NCBI GenBank assembly: GCA_903827375.1
Contig: CAIKHZ010000106.1
Coordinates: forward strand, 1 to 44,334
Direction: 5' to 3'
DNA from: Akkermansiaceae bacterium
Lineage (GTDB): Bacteria > Verrucomicrobiota > Verrucomicrobiia > Verrucomicrobiales > Akkermansiaceae
DNA length: 44,334 nucleotides
Shown here: positions 23,765 through 33,334 of the stretch, one piece after another
Numbering within the stretch: position 1 is the stretch's first letter
Layout of the letters: each line of letters begins with the position of its first letter
The notes under the pieces: model-generated
What the model was told of the DNA's origin: nothing
Databases searched by the model: none
What the model saw: the letters and a program-made list of their open reading frames with translations, nothing else
Made by a program: the position numbers and the translations under genes

Positions 23765-25531
23765 ATGAATATCCAAATAGCCCTTGCATCGGCTCTATCA
23801 GCGTTTGCCGTCGCCGCCCCTCCGTCGAAGGATTACGAACTGATGTTTGAAGACAACTTCGACGGGGTGCATTTGAACGAAGCCGCTTGGCACTATCGCG
23901 AGGGGCCGCGCACGTCCGGGACCTGGATCAACGGACTCAACCGGAAGGAGAATGTATTCTTGAAAGACGGCAACCTCGTCATCCGCTGCAAGGTGGAAAC
24001 GATCAATGGCAAGAATGAAAACACCGGCGGCGGCGTGATTTCCCGGGCAAACTTCGGCTACGGCTACTACGAGACGCGCTCCAAACCCTTCATGGCCGGC
24101 AAAGGCGTTCACTCGTCATTCTGGCAGGCGGGTGCCAACCGGGATGACAAGCCCGACAACAACAACAATATTTTTGAAATTGATTCCTATGAGATTGATT
24201 CGGGCCATTTCGTCGCTGCCAACAATTTGTATGTGCACCTCGCGCCGCCGGGCATGAGCGAACTGCCGTGGCCCTACCGCAACGGTCTGCCCTTCAAACT
24301 CGAAAGCAACGGGTGGTGGATCGATGGCTACGAATACACGCCGGAGGGTGTTACCTTTTACGAGCACGGAAAAGCCGTGGGCCAGGCGGAGTTCAAGGAT
24401 TTGGCGGCACAGCAAATGGTCTGGCTCACCGCGCTCAACGGGGTTGGGAAAGTCGATGCGGTCAAACAACCGGGTGACACCTTGTTCGATTACTTCCGCT
24501 ACTATGCCAAGGATTTCCCCGGGCATAACCTGCTGCCTAACGGAAACTTCGAATACAATAACGACAAGAACCCGGACAACCCGATCTCATGGCGACAGGA
24601 AGGCACCGCAGGAGCCTTCACCGTAGTCAAGGGAGGTGCCGCACGGGATGCCTACTATCTCAGGATTGGCAACGGCAAGAACTATGACGTCCGGCTTTTC
24701 CAAAAGTTGGAATACATACGCAACGGCGCCTATCAGTTGACGGCCAGGGTCAGGAATCCCGGCGGCAAGGTGAAGGCTTCGTTTCAGGCCAACGGGCGCA
24801 CTGCGGATATCCCCGCTTCGGAAGAGTGGACGTTGCTCCGACTCGATGACGTGCAGGTAACCCGCAAGACGGCCGATATCGAACTAAAGGCCGTCGGTGA
24901 CGGGGCGAACGAGTTGTCCATCGATGACATCCAATTCAAGAAGCCGGCCGCGCCGGGCAAACCCGCGCCACCCCAACGTCCGTTCACTCTCGTTCTGGAT
25001 CCGATCTGGCGCATCGCGATGAGCAAGCCCATTGATTTCACCGGCGACGCCTCGTTCTTCTTCATCTCCCGCAATGTGGGGTTTGGCGATGCGATGACCC
25101 TTAAAGTGGATCTCACTCCGAAACTCCGCGCCAACATGTGTCCGATCATGCGAGCGCCGCCAAAAGGAAAAGACGGGTGGGCCGTGGTGCTGGGGGAGAA
25201 GGGCGAACTGGCGTTTCGCATCGGCAGCAAGGCGGACTTCACTGATGTCGTCGTTCCAAATGCCTATCAAGCGAACCAGACGCTCAAGCTGAAGTGCGTC
25301 TATCAAAGCGGCAGCGCCTCGGTTTTCCTGAACGGGAAGAAAGTGGTGGAAAAGAACGGCATCCCACAGGGAGTGAAAGATTCCACCCAGGCCGGAACCT
25401 TCGGCGCGACCCTCAGTGGATTTGATGCTGTGGGTGAGGTGATCGGAGAGGCGAAAACTCCGAAAGGCAAGGGCAGAAACTATGTCGGAAGCGTATTCGA
25501 CCTGCAGATCTACAACCGGGTCGCAGAGTGA
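23765..25531 (+). CDS. GH16-family endo-hydrolase with carbohydrate-binding and LamG-like C-terminal domains, secreted
   Basis: 588 residues with a short signal peptide (MNIQIALASALSAFAVAA). A TTG three bases earlier (23762) is an alternative start adjoining the GH29 stop. The GH16 jelly-roll covers about 20-255. Its signature is FEIDSYEID: Glu138 (nucleophile), Asp140 and Glu143 (acid/base), the ExDxxE form of the beta-bulge active site. It is flanked by YGYYETRSKPF and HSSFWQAG. Residues about 258-390 (NLLPNGNFEYNNDKNPDNP, SIDDIQFKKP) look like a CBM4/22-type sandwich. After a Pro-rich linker, about 405-588 form a LamG-like domain. GH16 enzymes cut beta-1,3/1,4 galactans or glucans internally, so this may be the endo-acting member among the exo-acting fucosidases and rhamnosidases. 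The chain cut is not known. Confidence 0.87.
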   Translation: MNIQIALASALSAFAVAAPPSKDYELMFEDNFDGVHLNEAAWHYREGPRTSGTWINGLNRKENVFLKDGNLVIRCKVETINGKNENTGGGVISRANFGYGYYETRSKPFMAGKGVHSSFWQAGANRDDKPDNNNNIFEIDSYEIDSGHFVAANNLYVHLAPPGMSELPWPYRNGLPFKLESNGWWIDGYEYTPEGVTFYEHGKAVGQAEFKDLAAQQMVWLTALNGVGKVDAVKQPGDTLFDYFRYYAKDFPGHNLLPNGNFEYNNDKNPDNPISWRQEGTAGAFTVVKGGAARDAYYLRIGNGKNYDVRLFQKLEYIRNGAYQLTARVRNPGGKVKASFQANGRTADIPASEEWTLLRLDDVQVTRKTADIELKAVGDGANELSIDDIQFKKPAAPGKPAPPQRPFTLVLDPIWRIAMSKPIDFTGDASFFFISRNVGFGDAMTLKVDLTPKLRANMCPIMRAPPKGKDGWAVVLGEKGELAFRIGSKADFTDVVVPNAYQANQTLKLKCVYQSGSASVFLNGKKVVEKNGIPQGVKDSTQAGTFGATLSGFDAVGEVIGEAKTPKGKGRNYVGSVFDLQIYNRVAE

Positions 25532-25552
25532 TGACGCATCGTCAATGCAGGC

Positions 25553-26725
25553 TTAATCCTGCTTGCGGAACCGCAGAGGGGTCGTCGCGAGCTGGGCCCG
25601 GAACACGGACGCCATATATTCGGAGCTGCTGAAGCCGGAGCGCTCGGCCACGGTGGCCACTGATAGATTCGTGTGTTGCAGCAAGTGGATCGCGTGGTCA
25701 ACCCTGACGCGGCGGATTTCGGCGGCGGGAGAGCAGCCGAGCAAATGTTGGAAACGCAGTTCCAGGGCGCGCCGGCAAAGTCCCGCTTTCCTGGCGACGT
25801 CATTGACGGTCATGGTCCGGGCCGGATCCTCACGGATGAAACGCAACGCCTTGACCATGGCCTCGTCATCCACCGCGAGGGTGTCGGTGGAGCGTCTTTC
25901 CACCACCCCCAGCGGTTGAATCAGCACTTCCGCCGGTGGCGCGGCTCCCCGCTTTGACATCATGCCATCGAGTGCCGCCGCAGCCCGGTAGCCGATCTGC
26001 TCGGCCGCCAGCTTGACCGCGGAAATCGGCACCGGCGTCACCACACAAAACAAGTCATCATCCGAGCCGCTGAGCACCGCGACCTGCTCGGGCACCGCCA
26101 AGCCGGCTTGCGTGCAGGCATAAATCAGCTCGCGCGCGCTGCCGCTGTTCCAGGTGAAAACCGCGAGCGGCTTGGGCAAGCTGCGCAGCCATTTGCCCAG
26201 ACGTTTCATGTCGAGATTCCAATCCGGTTCGGCACCCAACTGCGGTTGCACCGCGAACACTTCGCAGCGGTGCCCGGCACCCCGCAGTGTGTCGAGAAAC
26301 GCCTGCTGATGCTCCGCCACATACTCCAGGCCCAACAGGCTGAAGTATGCGTAATTCCGAAAACCCCGGGCTAACAAATGTTCGGCCGCCAGTTTCGCCG
26401 CCGCCACCTGATCCGAAACCACTCGCGGGAAATTCACCTTGGGCAGCGTGATGCCGGAGACGTTCACCACTGGCAATCTCAACGTCTTCAAGCTCTTCGC
26501 CAATTCGATGAAGCCCACGCGCGCGATTACGCCGTCGCCCTTCCAGGCGCTCGGCAGCCATTGGCGTTGTTCCAGCCCACGAGGCTCGACGAATAACTGC
26601 CACCCGACATGTTCCCGGCTGTAGCGGTGCACCCCGGCGATCACCTCGCGCCCCCACGTCGTCGAGGTGTCCACCAGAATCGCCACCCGCTTGGTGGAGA
26701 GACTACTGTTTTCAGGTTCAGGCAT
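25553..26725 (-). CDS. XylR-type transcription regulator (periplasmic-binding-like sensor plus AraC HTH)
   Basis: 390 residues. About 10-280 is a LacI/PBP-like sugar-sensing domain (RVAILVDTSTTWGREVIAGV, PRVVSDQVAAAKLAAEHLL, VAVLSGSDDDLFCVVTPV, IGYRAAAALDGMM). It has no N-terminal LacI helix-turn-helix. About 285-390 is an AraC-type double HTH (MTVNDVARKAGLCRRALELR and NLSVATVAERSGFSSSEYM, then FRAQLATTPLRFRKQ). This architecture is that of E. coli XylR, a sugar-responsive activator; here the ligand is unknown. It is divergent from the MFS transporter and converges on the GH16 gene 21 bp away, so it probably controls the whole CAZyme locus from the 139-bp intergenic region and elsewhere. Confidence 0.9.
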   Translation of the reverse strand: MPEPENSSLSTKRVAILVDTSTTWGREVIAGVHRYSREHVGWQLFVEPRGLEQRQWLPSAWKGDGVIARVGFIELAKSLKTLRLPVVNVSGITLPKVNFPRVVSDQVAAAKLAAEHLLARGFRNYAYFSLLGLEYVAEHQQAFLDTLRGAGHRCEVFAVQPQLGAEPDWNLDMKRLGKWLRSLPKPLAVFTWNSGSARELIYACTQAGLAVPEQVAVLSGSDDDLFCVVTPVPISAVKLAAEQIGYRAAAALDGMMSKRGAAPPAEVLIQPLGVVERRSTDTLAVDDEAMVKALRFIREDPARTMTVNDVARKAGLCRRALELRFQHLLGCSPAAEIRRVRVDHAIHLLQHTNLSVATVAERSGFSSSEYMASVFRAQLATTPLRFRKQD

Positions 26726-26864
26726 CGAATTGAAAGGGACGCAAAATCACAGAAATCATGCGCATTCTGCCATGGTTGGCAAGCTCGATCCGGTTTATGC
26801 TCCAGCCGTTCGCCAGCCAAATGCCACGCCCGACCTGTCGCAACCCGCTTGATTTCAACATCCC
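26726..26864. promoter_or_regulatory. Divergent promoter/operator region between regulator and MFS transporter
   Basis: 139 bp separate the two start codons, the expected control site for an autoregulated XylR-like protein. A loose inverted pair is visible, ttggc near 26776 and gccaa near 26816. It is short and widely spaced, so it is only a candidate operator. No strong -35/-10 elements stand out. Confidence 0.4.
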
Positions 26865-28325
26865 GTGCCTTCCATTTCACCACAACCCGCCACCGGCCGA
26901 TTTCCTGCTTCCCGGGGGAACCGGCCCCTGATCATCCCCGGCTTGCGCTGGTGGATCATCGCCCTGTTGTTCGGCGCGGCCGTGTTGAATTACGTGGATC
27001 GGCAGACCCTCTCGGCCTTGGCGCCCACGATCCAAGGGGATCTCGGCATGGATGACCGGGCTTATGCCAACGTGGTGAATATTTTTCTCGTCGCCTACAC
27101 CGTCGCCTACTTGATTTCGGGACGGATTGCCGATCGGTTGGGCACGCGTGCGGGCATGGTGCTGTTCGTCGCCTGGTGGTCGGTCGCCAACATGCTGAGC
27201 GCCGGTGTGCAGGGCATGCGCTCGATGGCGGTCTGCCGCTTCGCTCTCGGGCTCGGCGAGGCCGGCGTGTGGCCGGCGGCCTCGAAGGCGGTGGCGGAAT
27301 GGTTTCCCGCACGCCAACGCGCCTTGGCGATCGGCTTTTACACCATGGGCGCAACGATCGGTGCCACGCTCGCACCCTACATCGTCATACCGCTGGCCAC
27401 CTATCCGTATGCGGAAAGCTTTCCGCTCATCGCCACTTGGTTCGGCCACGGCACCGGGTGGCGGGTGGCTTTCATGCTCACCGGTGCGGCCGGTTTGCTG
27501 TGGCTCGTGCCGTGGCTTCTGCTCTACCGCCAACCCCGTGACAACCGCTTTCTCGGTGCGGACGAACTCGAGTTGATCGAAGAAACCGCAGCGGGCGATG
27601 CGGCCAAGGAAGCGGGCAATCGCTGGTCTTGGGGGCAGGTGTTCACCTTTCGCGGAACCTGGCTGCTGCTGCTGGGCCGGCTCATCACCGATCCCGTCTG
27701 GTACTTCTATCAGTTTTGGTTCGCCAAGTACCTCAGCGCCGACCGCCATCTCGATCAGGAGCAACTTAAGATCACGTGGGTCGTTTACGCGGCAGCCGGG
27801 GTTGGCAGCCTGCTCGGCGGATGGCTTTCCGGCCGCCTGGTCACGCGCGGTATGGCGCCCGCTCGCAGCCGCATGTGGATCATGTCAGGTTGCGCCGTGC
27901 TGATGCCGGTCTCGCCATTTATTTCCCTGGTCACCGGCCTGGATCTCTCCATGACCCTCGCCGCCTGCGCGGTCATCGCTTCGCTCGCATGGCTCATCAA
28001 CCTCAGCTCTTTGGTGGTGGATCTGGTGCCGAAGCACTCGCTCGGCACCGTCTTCAGCGTCGTGGCCACTGGCAGCACCCTCGGCGGCATCGTCATGAAC
28101 ATGATCGTCGCCACCATGGTCACCGGTCCGTCCACCAACCCCGCCGGTTTCCTCGATCAAGCCATCAAATCCGTTTTCGGCGGCTTGCTGGAGCAGGTGC
28201 AGGGCCACGGCTACGGCCAGTGGTTCCTTATCATGGCTTTCCTCCATCCCGCCGCCTGGCTTATCCTCTGGCTCGGTCGCATTCACAAGTCCTCGTCACC
28301 CGTCACCTCAAGCGCACGCCCATGA
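26865..28325 (+). CDS. MFS transporter, ACS (anion:cation symporter)-like sugar or sugar-acid importer
   Basis: 486 residues from a GTG start at 26865. About 12 membrane helices are visible. The first contains WIIALLFGAAVLNYVDRQTL, and NYxDRQTL is the hallmark of the ACS family (ExuT, GarP and relatives). The loop 2-3 motif ISGRIADRLGTRAGMV, the CRFALGLGEAGVWPAASKAV helix and EWFPARQRALAIGFYTMG also match. Characterised relatives import hexuronates, glucarate and similar monoanions by proton symport. In this locus the substrate is probably a monosaccharide or sugar acid released by the extracytoplasmic glycosidases. Its last codons overlap the FAD oxidoreductase start (ATGA, 28322-28325), so the two are translationally coupled. 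Confidence 0.92.
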   Translation: MPSISPQPATGRFPASRGNRPLIIPGLRWWIIALLFGAAVLNYVDRQTLSALAPTIQGDLGMDDRAYANVVNIFLVAYTVAYLISGRIADRLGTRAGMVLFVAWWSVANMLSAGVQGMRSMAVCRFALGLGEAGVWPAASKAVAEWFPARQRALAIGFYTMGATIGATLAPYIVIPLATYPYAESFPLIATWFGHGTGWRVAFMLTGAAGLLWLVPWLLLYRQPRDNRFLGADELELIEETAAGDAAKEAGNRWSWGQVFTFRGTWLLLLGRLITDPVWYFYQFWFAKYLSADRHLDQEQLKITWVVYAAAGVGSLLGGWLSGRLVTRGMAPARSRMWIMSGCAVLMPVSPFISLVTGLDLSMTLAACAVIASLAWLINLSSLVVDLVPKHSLGTVFSVVATGSTLGGIVMNMIVATMVTGPSTNPAGFLDQAIKSVFGGLLEQVQGHGYGQWFLIMAFLHPAAWLILWLGRIHKSSSPVTSSARP

Positions 28326-30700
28326 TCATTGAACCTCCCGCGTCTATCAGAACCCTCCGCAGCGTCCGCCAGCCCTGCGATCTGGCAGTCGTCGGCGGAG
28401 GGCTTGCCGGCGTGTGCTGTGCGATCACCGCCGCACGTGCCGGGATCAAGGTGGTGCTTGTCCAAGACCGCCCGGTGCTCGGCGGCAATGCCTCCAGCGA
28501 GGTCCGCTTATGGATTCTCGGAGCCACTTCCCACATGGGAAACAACAACCGCTGGGCGCGTGAAGGCGGCGTGATCGATGAAATCCTTGTCGAGAACATG
28601 CACCGCAATCCCGAAGGCAACTCCCTGGTCCTCGACACCATCCTGCTGGAATACGTGCTCAACGAGCCGAACATCACCCTGCTGCTCAACACCGCCGTTC
28701 ACGATCTGGAAAAATCCGCCGACGACACGATCAAATCGGTACGCGCTTTTTGTTCGCAGAACTCGACTTGTTACGAAATTTCCGCGCCTCTGTTCTGCGA
28801 TGCCAGTGGTGACGGCATCGTCGGCTTCCTCGCCGGCGCGGCTTTCCGCATCGGTGCCGAGTCACGCGACGAGTTCGGCGAAGGGTTCGCCCCACCTGCG
28901 GCGTCGGCCGAACTGCTCGGCCACACGATTTACTTCCACTCCAAGGACACCGGACGCCCGGTCAAATTCACCGCCCCCAGCTTCGCCCTGTCCGAGATCA
29001 CCAAGATTCCGCGCTGGCGCGATTTCAAAGCCAGCGAATCCGGCTGCCGTCTGTGGTGGATCGAATGGGGTGGCGCGCTCGACACCGTCCATGACAGCGA
29101 GATCATCAAGATGGAACTCTGGAAAGTCGCCTACGGTGTCTGGGACCACATCAAGAATTCCGGTCGCTTTCCCGAAGCTGAAACCCTCACCCTCGAATGG
29201 GTCGGCACCATCCCCGGCAAACGTGAAAGCCGCCGGTTTGAAGGTGACATCATGCTCGTCCAGCAGGACATCGTCGAACAACGGCCCCACCCGGACGCGG
29301 TGTCGTTCGGCGGTTGGGCCATCGACATGCATCCCGTGGATGGCGTTTACAGCCCCGAAGCAGGCTGCACCCAATGGCACGCCAAGGGGGTCTATCAAAT
29401 CCCGTGGCGCACGATGTATAGCCGCAATATCTCCAATCTCATGCTCGCCGGACGCATCATCAGCGCCTCCCATATCGCCTTCGGAAGCACCCGCGTCATG
29501 GCCACCTGCGCCCACGGTGGCCAGGCGGTGGGAATGGCCGCCGCGCTCTGCCAGCGTGACGGACTGCGCCCGCGCGATCTGTTGGAGCCGGCCCGCATGC
29601 GCGAGTTCCAGCGCCGACTGCGCCGGTCCGGACAATTCATCCCGGGCGTCGCCCTCGATGATCCCGCCGACCTCGCCCGCGTCGCGAAAATCACCGCCTC
29701 GAGCGAGTTGGCTCTATCAGCACTCACACCGTGCGGCGAAACCCTGCCGCTCGCCGAATCGTGGGCCATGATGCTGCCCGTCTCACCGGGACCCATGCCC
29801 GTCGTCAGCGTTACCGTCGATGTCGACTCACCCACCACGCTGCGCGCCGAGCTCCGGATCAGCGCCAAGCCGGACAACCACACGCCCGACGTGGTCCTGC
29901 AATCGCTGGAAATCCCGCTCGCTTCGGGCAAACAACAACACCTGCCGTTGGATTTCACCACCACCATTGACGAAGCCCGCTTCGCGTTTGTCTGTCTTCT
30001 CAAGAATGACAGCGTATCCGTCCATCTCAGCGATCAACGCCTTACCGGCGTGCTCGCCCTCTGCCAAGCCGGCAACCTGGCCGTCGCCAAGTCTAACATC
30101 CAGACTCCGCCACCCGGCATCGGCATCGACACCTTCGAGTTCTGGACTCCAAAGCGCCGCCCGTCCGGCAAGAATTTCGCCCTGCGCATCGAACCCGCCA
30201 TCCGTGCATTCAGTCCGGAAAACCTGACCAATGGCATCAGCCGCCCCACTGGCGCAACCAACGCCTGGGCCGCCGATTTCTCCCATGAACAACCCGTCGT
30301 GCGCCTCTTCTGGGACACCCCGCAAACCATCGCGATCATAGAAATCGACTTCGATACCGACTTCGATCACCCGATGGAGTCCGTCCTGATGGGGCACCCG
30401 GAGCGCGACATGCCATTCTGCGTTCGCGACGTCAAAGTCACAAGCGCGGTGACGGCAGGCCATGACAGTCCGCGCGAACGCTCATCCACCGCCACTCTCA
30501 GTCATACGGCGACCCGGATTGTCGCGGAGATCATCGGCAACCATCAGACACGCAGGATCATCACCCTCGAAACGCCGGTCACCACAGACTGCCTGGAACT
30601 CCACGTCCTCGTCCCCTCAACCACCGCTCCCGCCGCCCTCTTCGCCGTGCGTTGCTTCGGTTGCGAACCCATGTCCCCGCTCGCGACCGCCAACTCATAA
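28322..30700 (+). CDS. FAD-dependent oxidoreductase, large type, probably acting on an imported sugar or derivative
   Basis: 792 residues from the ATG at 28322; the frame is open back to 27776, but that part lies over the transporter gene and is rejected. The FAD-binding Rossmann motif is LAVVGGGLAGVCCAITAARAG (about 21-41 in outline), followed by VLVQDRPVLGGNASSEVRLW and LFCDASGDGIVGFLAG. The C-terminal part of the flavin fold has NLMLAGRIISASHIAFGSTR and HGGQAVGMAAALC. This places it in the FAD_oxidored (PF12831-like) group common in PVC glycan loci. About 430-792 has beta-rich domains with no clear match, possibly discoidin-like at the end. No signal peptide is seen, so it is probably cytoplasmic. 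Coupling to the MFS gene suggests it oxidises the imported compound. The substrate is unknown. Confidence 0.86.
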   Translation: MIIEPPASIRTLRSVRQPCDLAVVGGGLAGVCCAITAARAGIKVVLVQDRPVLGGNASSEVRLWILGATSHMGNNNRWAREGGVIDEILVENMHRNPEGNSLVLDTILLEYVLNEPNITLLLNTAVHDLEKSADDTIKSVRAFCSQNSTCYEISAPLFCDASGDGIVGFLAGAAFRIGAESRDEFGEGFAPPAASAELLGHTIYFHSKDTGRPVKFTAPSFALSEITKIPRWRDFKASESGCRLWWIEWGGALDTVHDSEIIKMELWKVAYGVWDHIKNSGRFPEAETLTLEWVGTIPGKRESRRFEGDIMLVQQDIVEQRPHPDAVSFGGWAIDMHPVDGVYSPEAGCTQWHAKGVYQIPWRTMYSRNISNLMLAGRIISASHIAFGSTRVMATCAHGGQAVGMAAALCQRDGLRPRDLLEPARMREFQRRLRRSGQFIPGVALDDPADLARVAKITASSELALSALTPCGETLPLAESWAMMLPVSPGPMPVVSVTVDVDSPTTLRAELRISAKPDNHTPDVVLQSLEIPLASGKQQHLPLDFTTTIDEARFAFVCLLKNDSVSVHLSDQRLTGVLALCQAGNLAVAKSNIQTPPPGIGIDTFEFWTPKRRPSGKNFALRIEPAIRAFSPENLTNGISRPTGATNAWAADFSHEQPVVRLFWDTPQTIAIIEIDFDTDFDHPMESVLMGHPERDMPFCVRDVKVTSAVTAGHDSPRERSSTATLSHTATRIVAEIIGNHQTRRIITLETPVTTDCLELHVLVPSTTAPAALFAVRCFGCEPMSPLATANS

Positions 30701-30814
30701 CATTGATGTCTTCGCCTTTCTTTTCACACAACTCGAAATGCTGCGAGCGTTCCAACCCAAAACCACTGGTGCATCGTCAGACACGAATACAGCCAGTCAA
30801 ATTCGACCTTAACC

Positions 30815-33334
30815 ATGAAACGCTCACTCCAACGAATTTCAAGATTTCCATCGCTCTTATTGATCTCCATCACACGCCGCCGCCCCGTCATAAACACATT
30901 TAGAGTGAAAGCGTCGGCTGGCCTTATGCTGGCAGTCCTGTTCTTTTGCGGTTTCTGTAGGACGCAAGCTGAACCGGTCACCAATAGTTCGGCAAAAGTT
31001 CCTGAGATAGCGAGCTTGCAGCAAGCAGCTCCGCCACCGCTGACCGATGTTCTCCGGATTGTGCAGGACCCGACCGGCCGGCAGCTTCAGGCGGCCTTCA
31101 TCTGGACGGACGCCACGGCAAGCGGAAACAAACCGGGAGTTGCGGTTGAATTCCGTAAGAGTTTCAATTTGGAGCAGAAACCAACCAGCGCCTGCCTGCA
31201 ACTTTTCGCCGATGCCCGTTATGTCCTGTGGGTGAACGGAACGTATGTGGAGCGAGGGCCGGCACGATTCCAGCCCAATGGGCCCGAATACGACTCCGTG
31301 GAGATCGCTCCCTTTTTGCAGACTGGAACGAACAGCGTTGCCTTGCTTTGCATCGGAAACCTCTCCGGGGGCAAAGTGATGAGGCATCAACCGGGTTTGA
31401 CAGCAGTGCTTCAAATCGGGAAACAGACGCTCTGGTCCACGAACGAATCATGGAAGTGGACCGACGCCACCCGATTCCGAACCGTGAGTGCCAGTTGGGC
31501 GAACCTGGGTGAATCGTTGGTGGACACCACGGCGGAAGACGGCGATTGGACTCAGCCCGGTTACGATGATTCCCAATGGAAATCCGCGACCAGGATTTCC
31601 GGAGCTGCATGGGGACCGCTCACTGCGCGGCGGATTCCCCGCCTCAGGGAAACCGTCGTGCCGGTGAAGTTATCGAACGGTGTAACCCTGCCAGTGACGC
31701 TCAATGCCGGTGAGAAAATGGAATTCACCTCGGGCCGGATTGTGCAGGCCTATCCGTTGATCACATTGGAAGCGGAAGCGGGGACGGTGCTGCGGATTGA
31801 ACCCCATGGTGTCACCTATGTTGCAAAGGCTGGACCCCAGAGCTACTTCACCATCGACACCCGCGGGTTTACCAATGGCGCGGTCTTGGTCAGCAAGGGG
31901 CAGGCGACGATCACGGGATTCAAGCTGGTGGAACGTCTCTATCCGTTTGATTGCCCGGCTGCCTTCACCAGTTCTGATCCGTTTCTGGACCAGCTTTGGG
32001 CATTATGCGCCCGCTCGTGTCAGGTGCTCAGCGAGGATTCGTATGTGGACTGTGCGGACCGCGAACGCGTGGAGTGGATGGATGACACTCCGCCAGGCTA
32101 CGACATCACGCGCACGGCGATGGCAGTGACCGGAAGTGACGGCCACACCAACTATGGAGATCCGAGGTTGCTGGGTGATCTCATCCGCCGCACGGCACTC
32201 ACGCTCCAGCCTGAAGGGTGGGTAAAGGCTCATACCTGTTCCGACCGCTACGATATCCATGCCAAGATGGAGGACCGAGCCTGCGACTGGGTCGAGGGAG
32301 TCCGCCTCTATGAAGAAGCGACCGGCGACAAGGCTGCGGTGCAGGAAATCTGGCCGGCAGTGGCCGCCCAGATGAATTACTTTCTGAAGCACCGCACCGA
32401 ACGGGGTTTGGTGCGTGCCCGCGATTGGGTGGTCTGGGCCAATCCCACCGGCTATTTTACCGGCGAGGGAACGACGCTGAATGTCTTCGTTTGTCGCGCC
32501 TTGGAGGATGCAGCCAAGCTGGGGGCACTCATCGGCGAGGGGTCCGACAGCCGCCGTTTTTCCAAAGCGGCCACCGATTTGAAACAGGCCATCAATAAGG
32601 TGCTCTGGAACGAGGCGGCGGGCACCTATTATGCGGGTTACTTCACCGATGCGGACCTTGCGGAATCCAAACGGAAGCTTTCTCTCCCCCGCAACAACAA
32701 TCTTGCCGCACCAACTCTTTATGCCAGCGTCTTTGCCTTGGATCGGGGCGTGGTTCCACTTGAGCGCAGAAAGCGCGTCTTGCAGGCTATGCTGAAACAG
32801 AAACCCGCGGAAAACAGACACGTGATGATCTATTATTATCTGGCCAAACAACTCTATGGAATGGATAAGCCGACTTATGACCAGCAGGTGCTGGATATTT
32901 TCCGTAAGAATTGGGTGATGATGGTGGCTTCGCCCTGCCAGTGTTCCTGGGAGGTCTTCGGTGGCGGAAGCTCCAAAGCGCATATCTACGGGATGTATCC
33001 CGGGCATTTTCTTAGCGCCTATGTGTTGGGAGTCCGCCGTGATGCCCCCGTTTCTTCCAAAGAATTGCGTGTTGAACCTCATCTGGCCGACTTGTCCAGG
33101 GCACAGGGAACGGTCATCACCGAATACGGGCGGGTTCCGGTTGCCTGGACAAAGGCCGGGGAGGAACTGAAGTTTACCCTTACGGTGCCGCCAGGAATAA
33201 AAACCACGCTATCCCTTCCGTATCGTGCAGGTCACGAGAGTATCCTGCTGGATGGCAAAGATATAACAGGAGCCCGGCAAGGAAACCGTTTGGATATACC
33301 CCTATGCGCCGGTGATCATCAGGGCAATTATTAG
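30815..33334 (+). CDS. GH78-type alpha-L-rhamnosidase, exported
   Basis: 839 residues from ATG 30815. A GTG at 30905 would give a more compact signal peptide (VKASAGLMLAVLFFCGFC), so the start is uncertain. An N-terminal accessory sandwich covers about 100-230 (YVLWVNGTYVERGPARFQPN, the lectin-like D domain of rhamnosidases). Then comes the six-hairpin barrel with SYVDCADRERVEWMDDTPPG at about 405-425; the D-x-x-R-E-R-x-x-W core contains the expected general acid region. Later motifs are WNEAAGTYYAGYFTDADLAE and SPCQCSWEVFGGGSSKAHIY, replacing the usual GATTxWExW. A C-terminal sandwich covers about 735-839. It removes terminal alpha-L-rhamnose by inversion if active. It follows the FAD gene by 114 bp and precedes a second, broken GH78. 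Confidence 0.85.
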   Translation: MKRSLQRISRFPSLLLISITRRRPVINTFRVKASAGLMLAVLFFCGFCRTQAEPVTNSSAKVPEIASLQQAAPPPLTDVLRIVQDPTGRQLQAAFIWTDATASGNKPGVAVEFRKSFNLEQKPTSACLQLFADARYVLWVNGTYVERGPARFQPNGPEYDSVEIAPFLQTGTNSVALLCIGNLSGGKVMRHQPGLTAVLQIGKQTLWSTNESWKWTDATRFRTVSASWANLGESLVDTTAEDGDWTQPGYDDSQWKSATRISGAAWGPLTARRIPRLRETVVPVKLSNGVTLPVTLNAGEKMEFTSGRIVQAYPLITLEAEAGTVLRIEPHGVTYVAKAGPQSYFTIDTRGFTNGAVLVSKGQATITGFKLVERLYPFDCPAAFTSSDPFLDQLWALCARSCQVLSEDSYVDCADRERVEWMDDTPPGYDITRTAMAVTGSDGHTNYGDPRLLGDLIRRTALTLQPEGWVKAHTCSDRYDIHAKMEDRACDWVEGVRLYEEATGDKAAVQEIWPAVAAQMNYFLKHRTERGLVRARDWVVWANPTGYFTGEGTTLNVFVCRALEDAAKLGALIGEGSDSRRFSKAATDLKQAINKVLWNEAAGTYYAGYFTDADLAESKRKLSLPRNNNLAAPTLYASVFALDRGVVPLERRKRVLQAMLKQKPAENRHVMIYYYLAKQLYGMDKPTYDQQVLDIFRKNWVMMVASPCQCSWEVFGGGSSKAHIYGMYPGHFLSAYVLGVRRDAPVSSKELRVEPHLADLSRAQGTVITEYGRVPVAWTKAGEELKFTLTVPPGIKTTLSLPYRAGHESILLDGKDITGARQGNRLDIPLCAGDHQGNY

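Noticed and set aside
27776..28321. Upstream extension of the FAD oxidoreductase frame
   Set aside because: Arg/His-rich shadow of the MFS gene. The ATG at 28322 overlaps the MFS stop and begins the FAD fold.
28578..29771. 397-codon frame inside the FAD gene
   Set aside because: Ser/Pro/Arg-rich shadow translation of a real gene.
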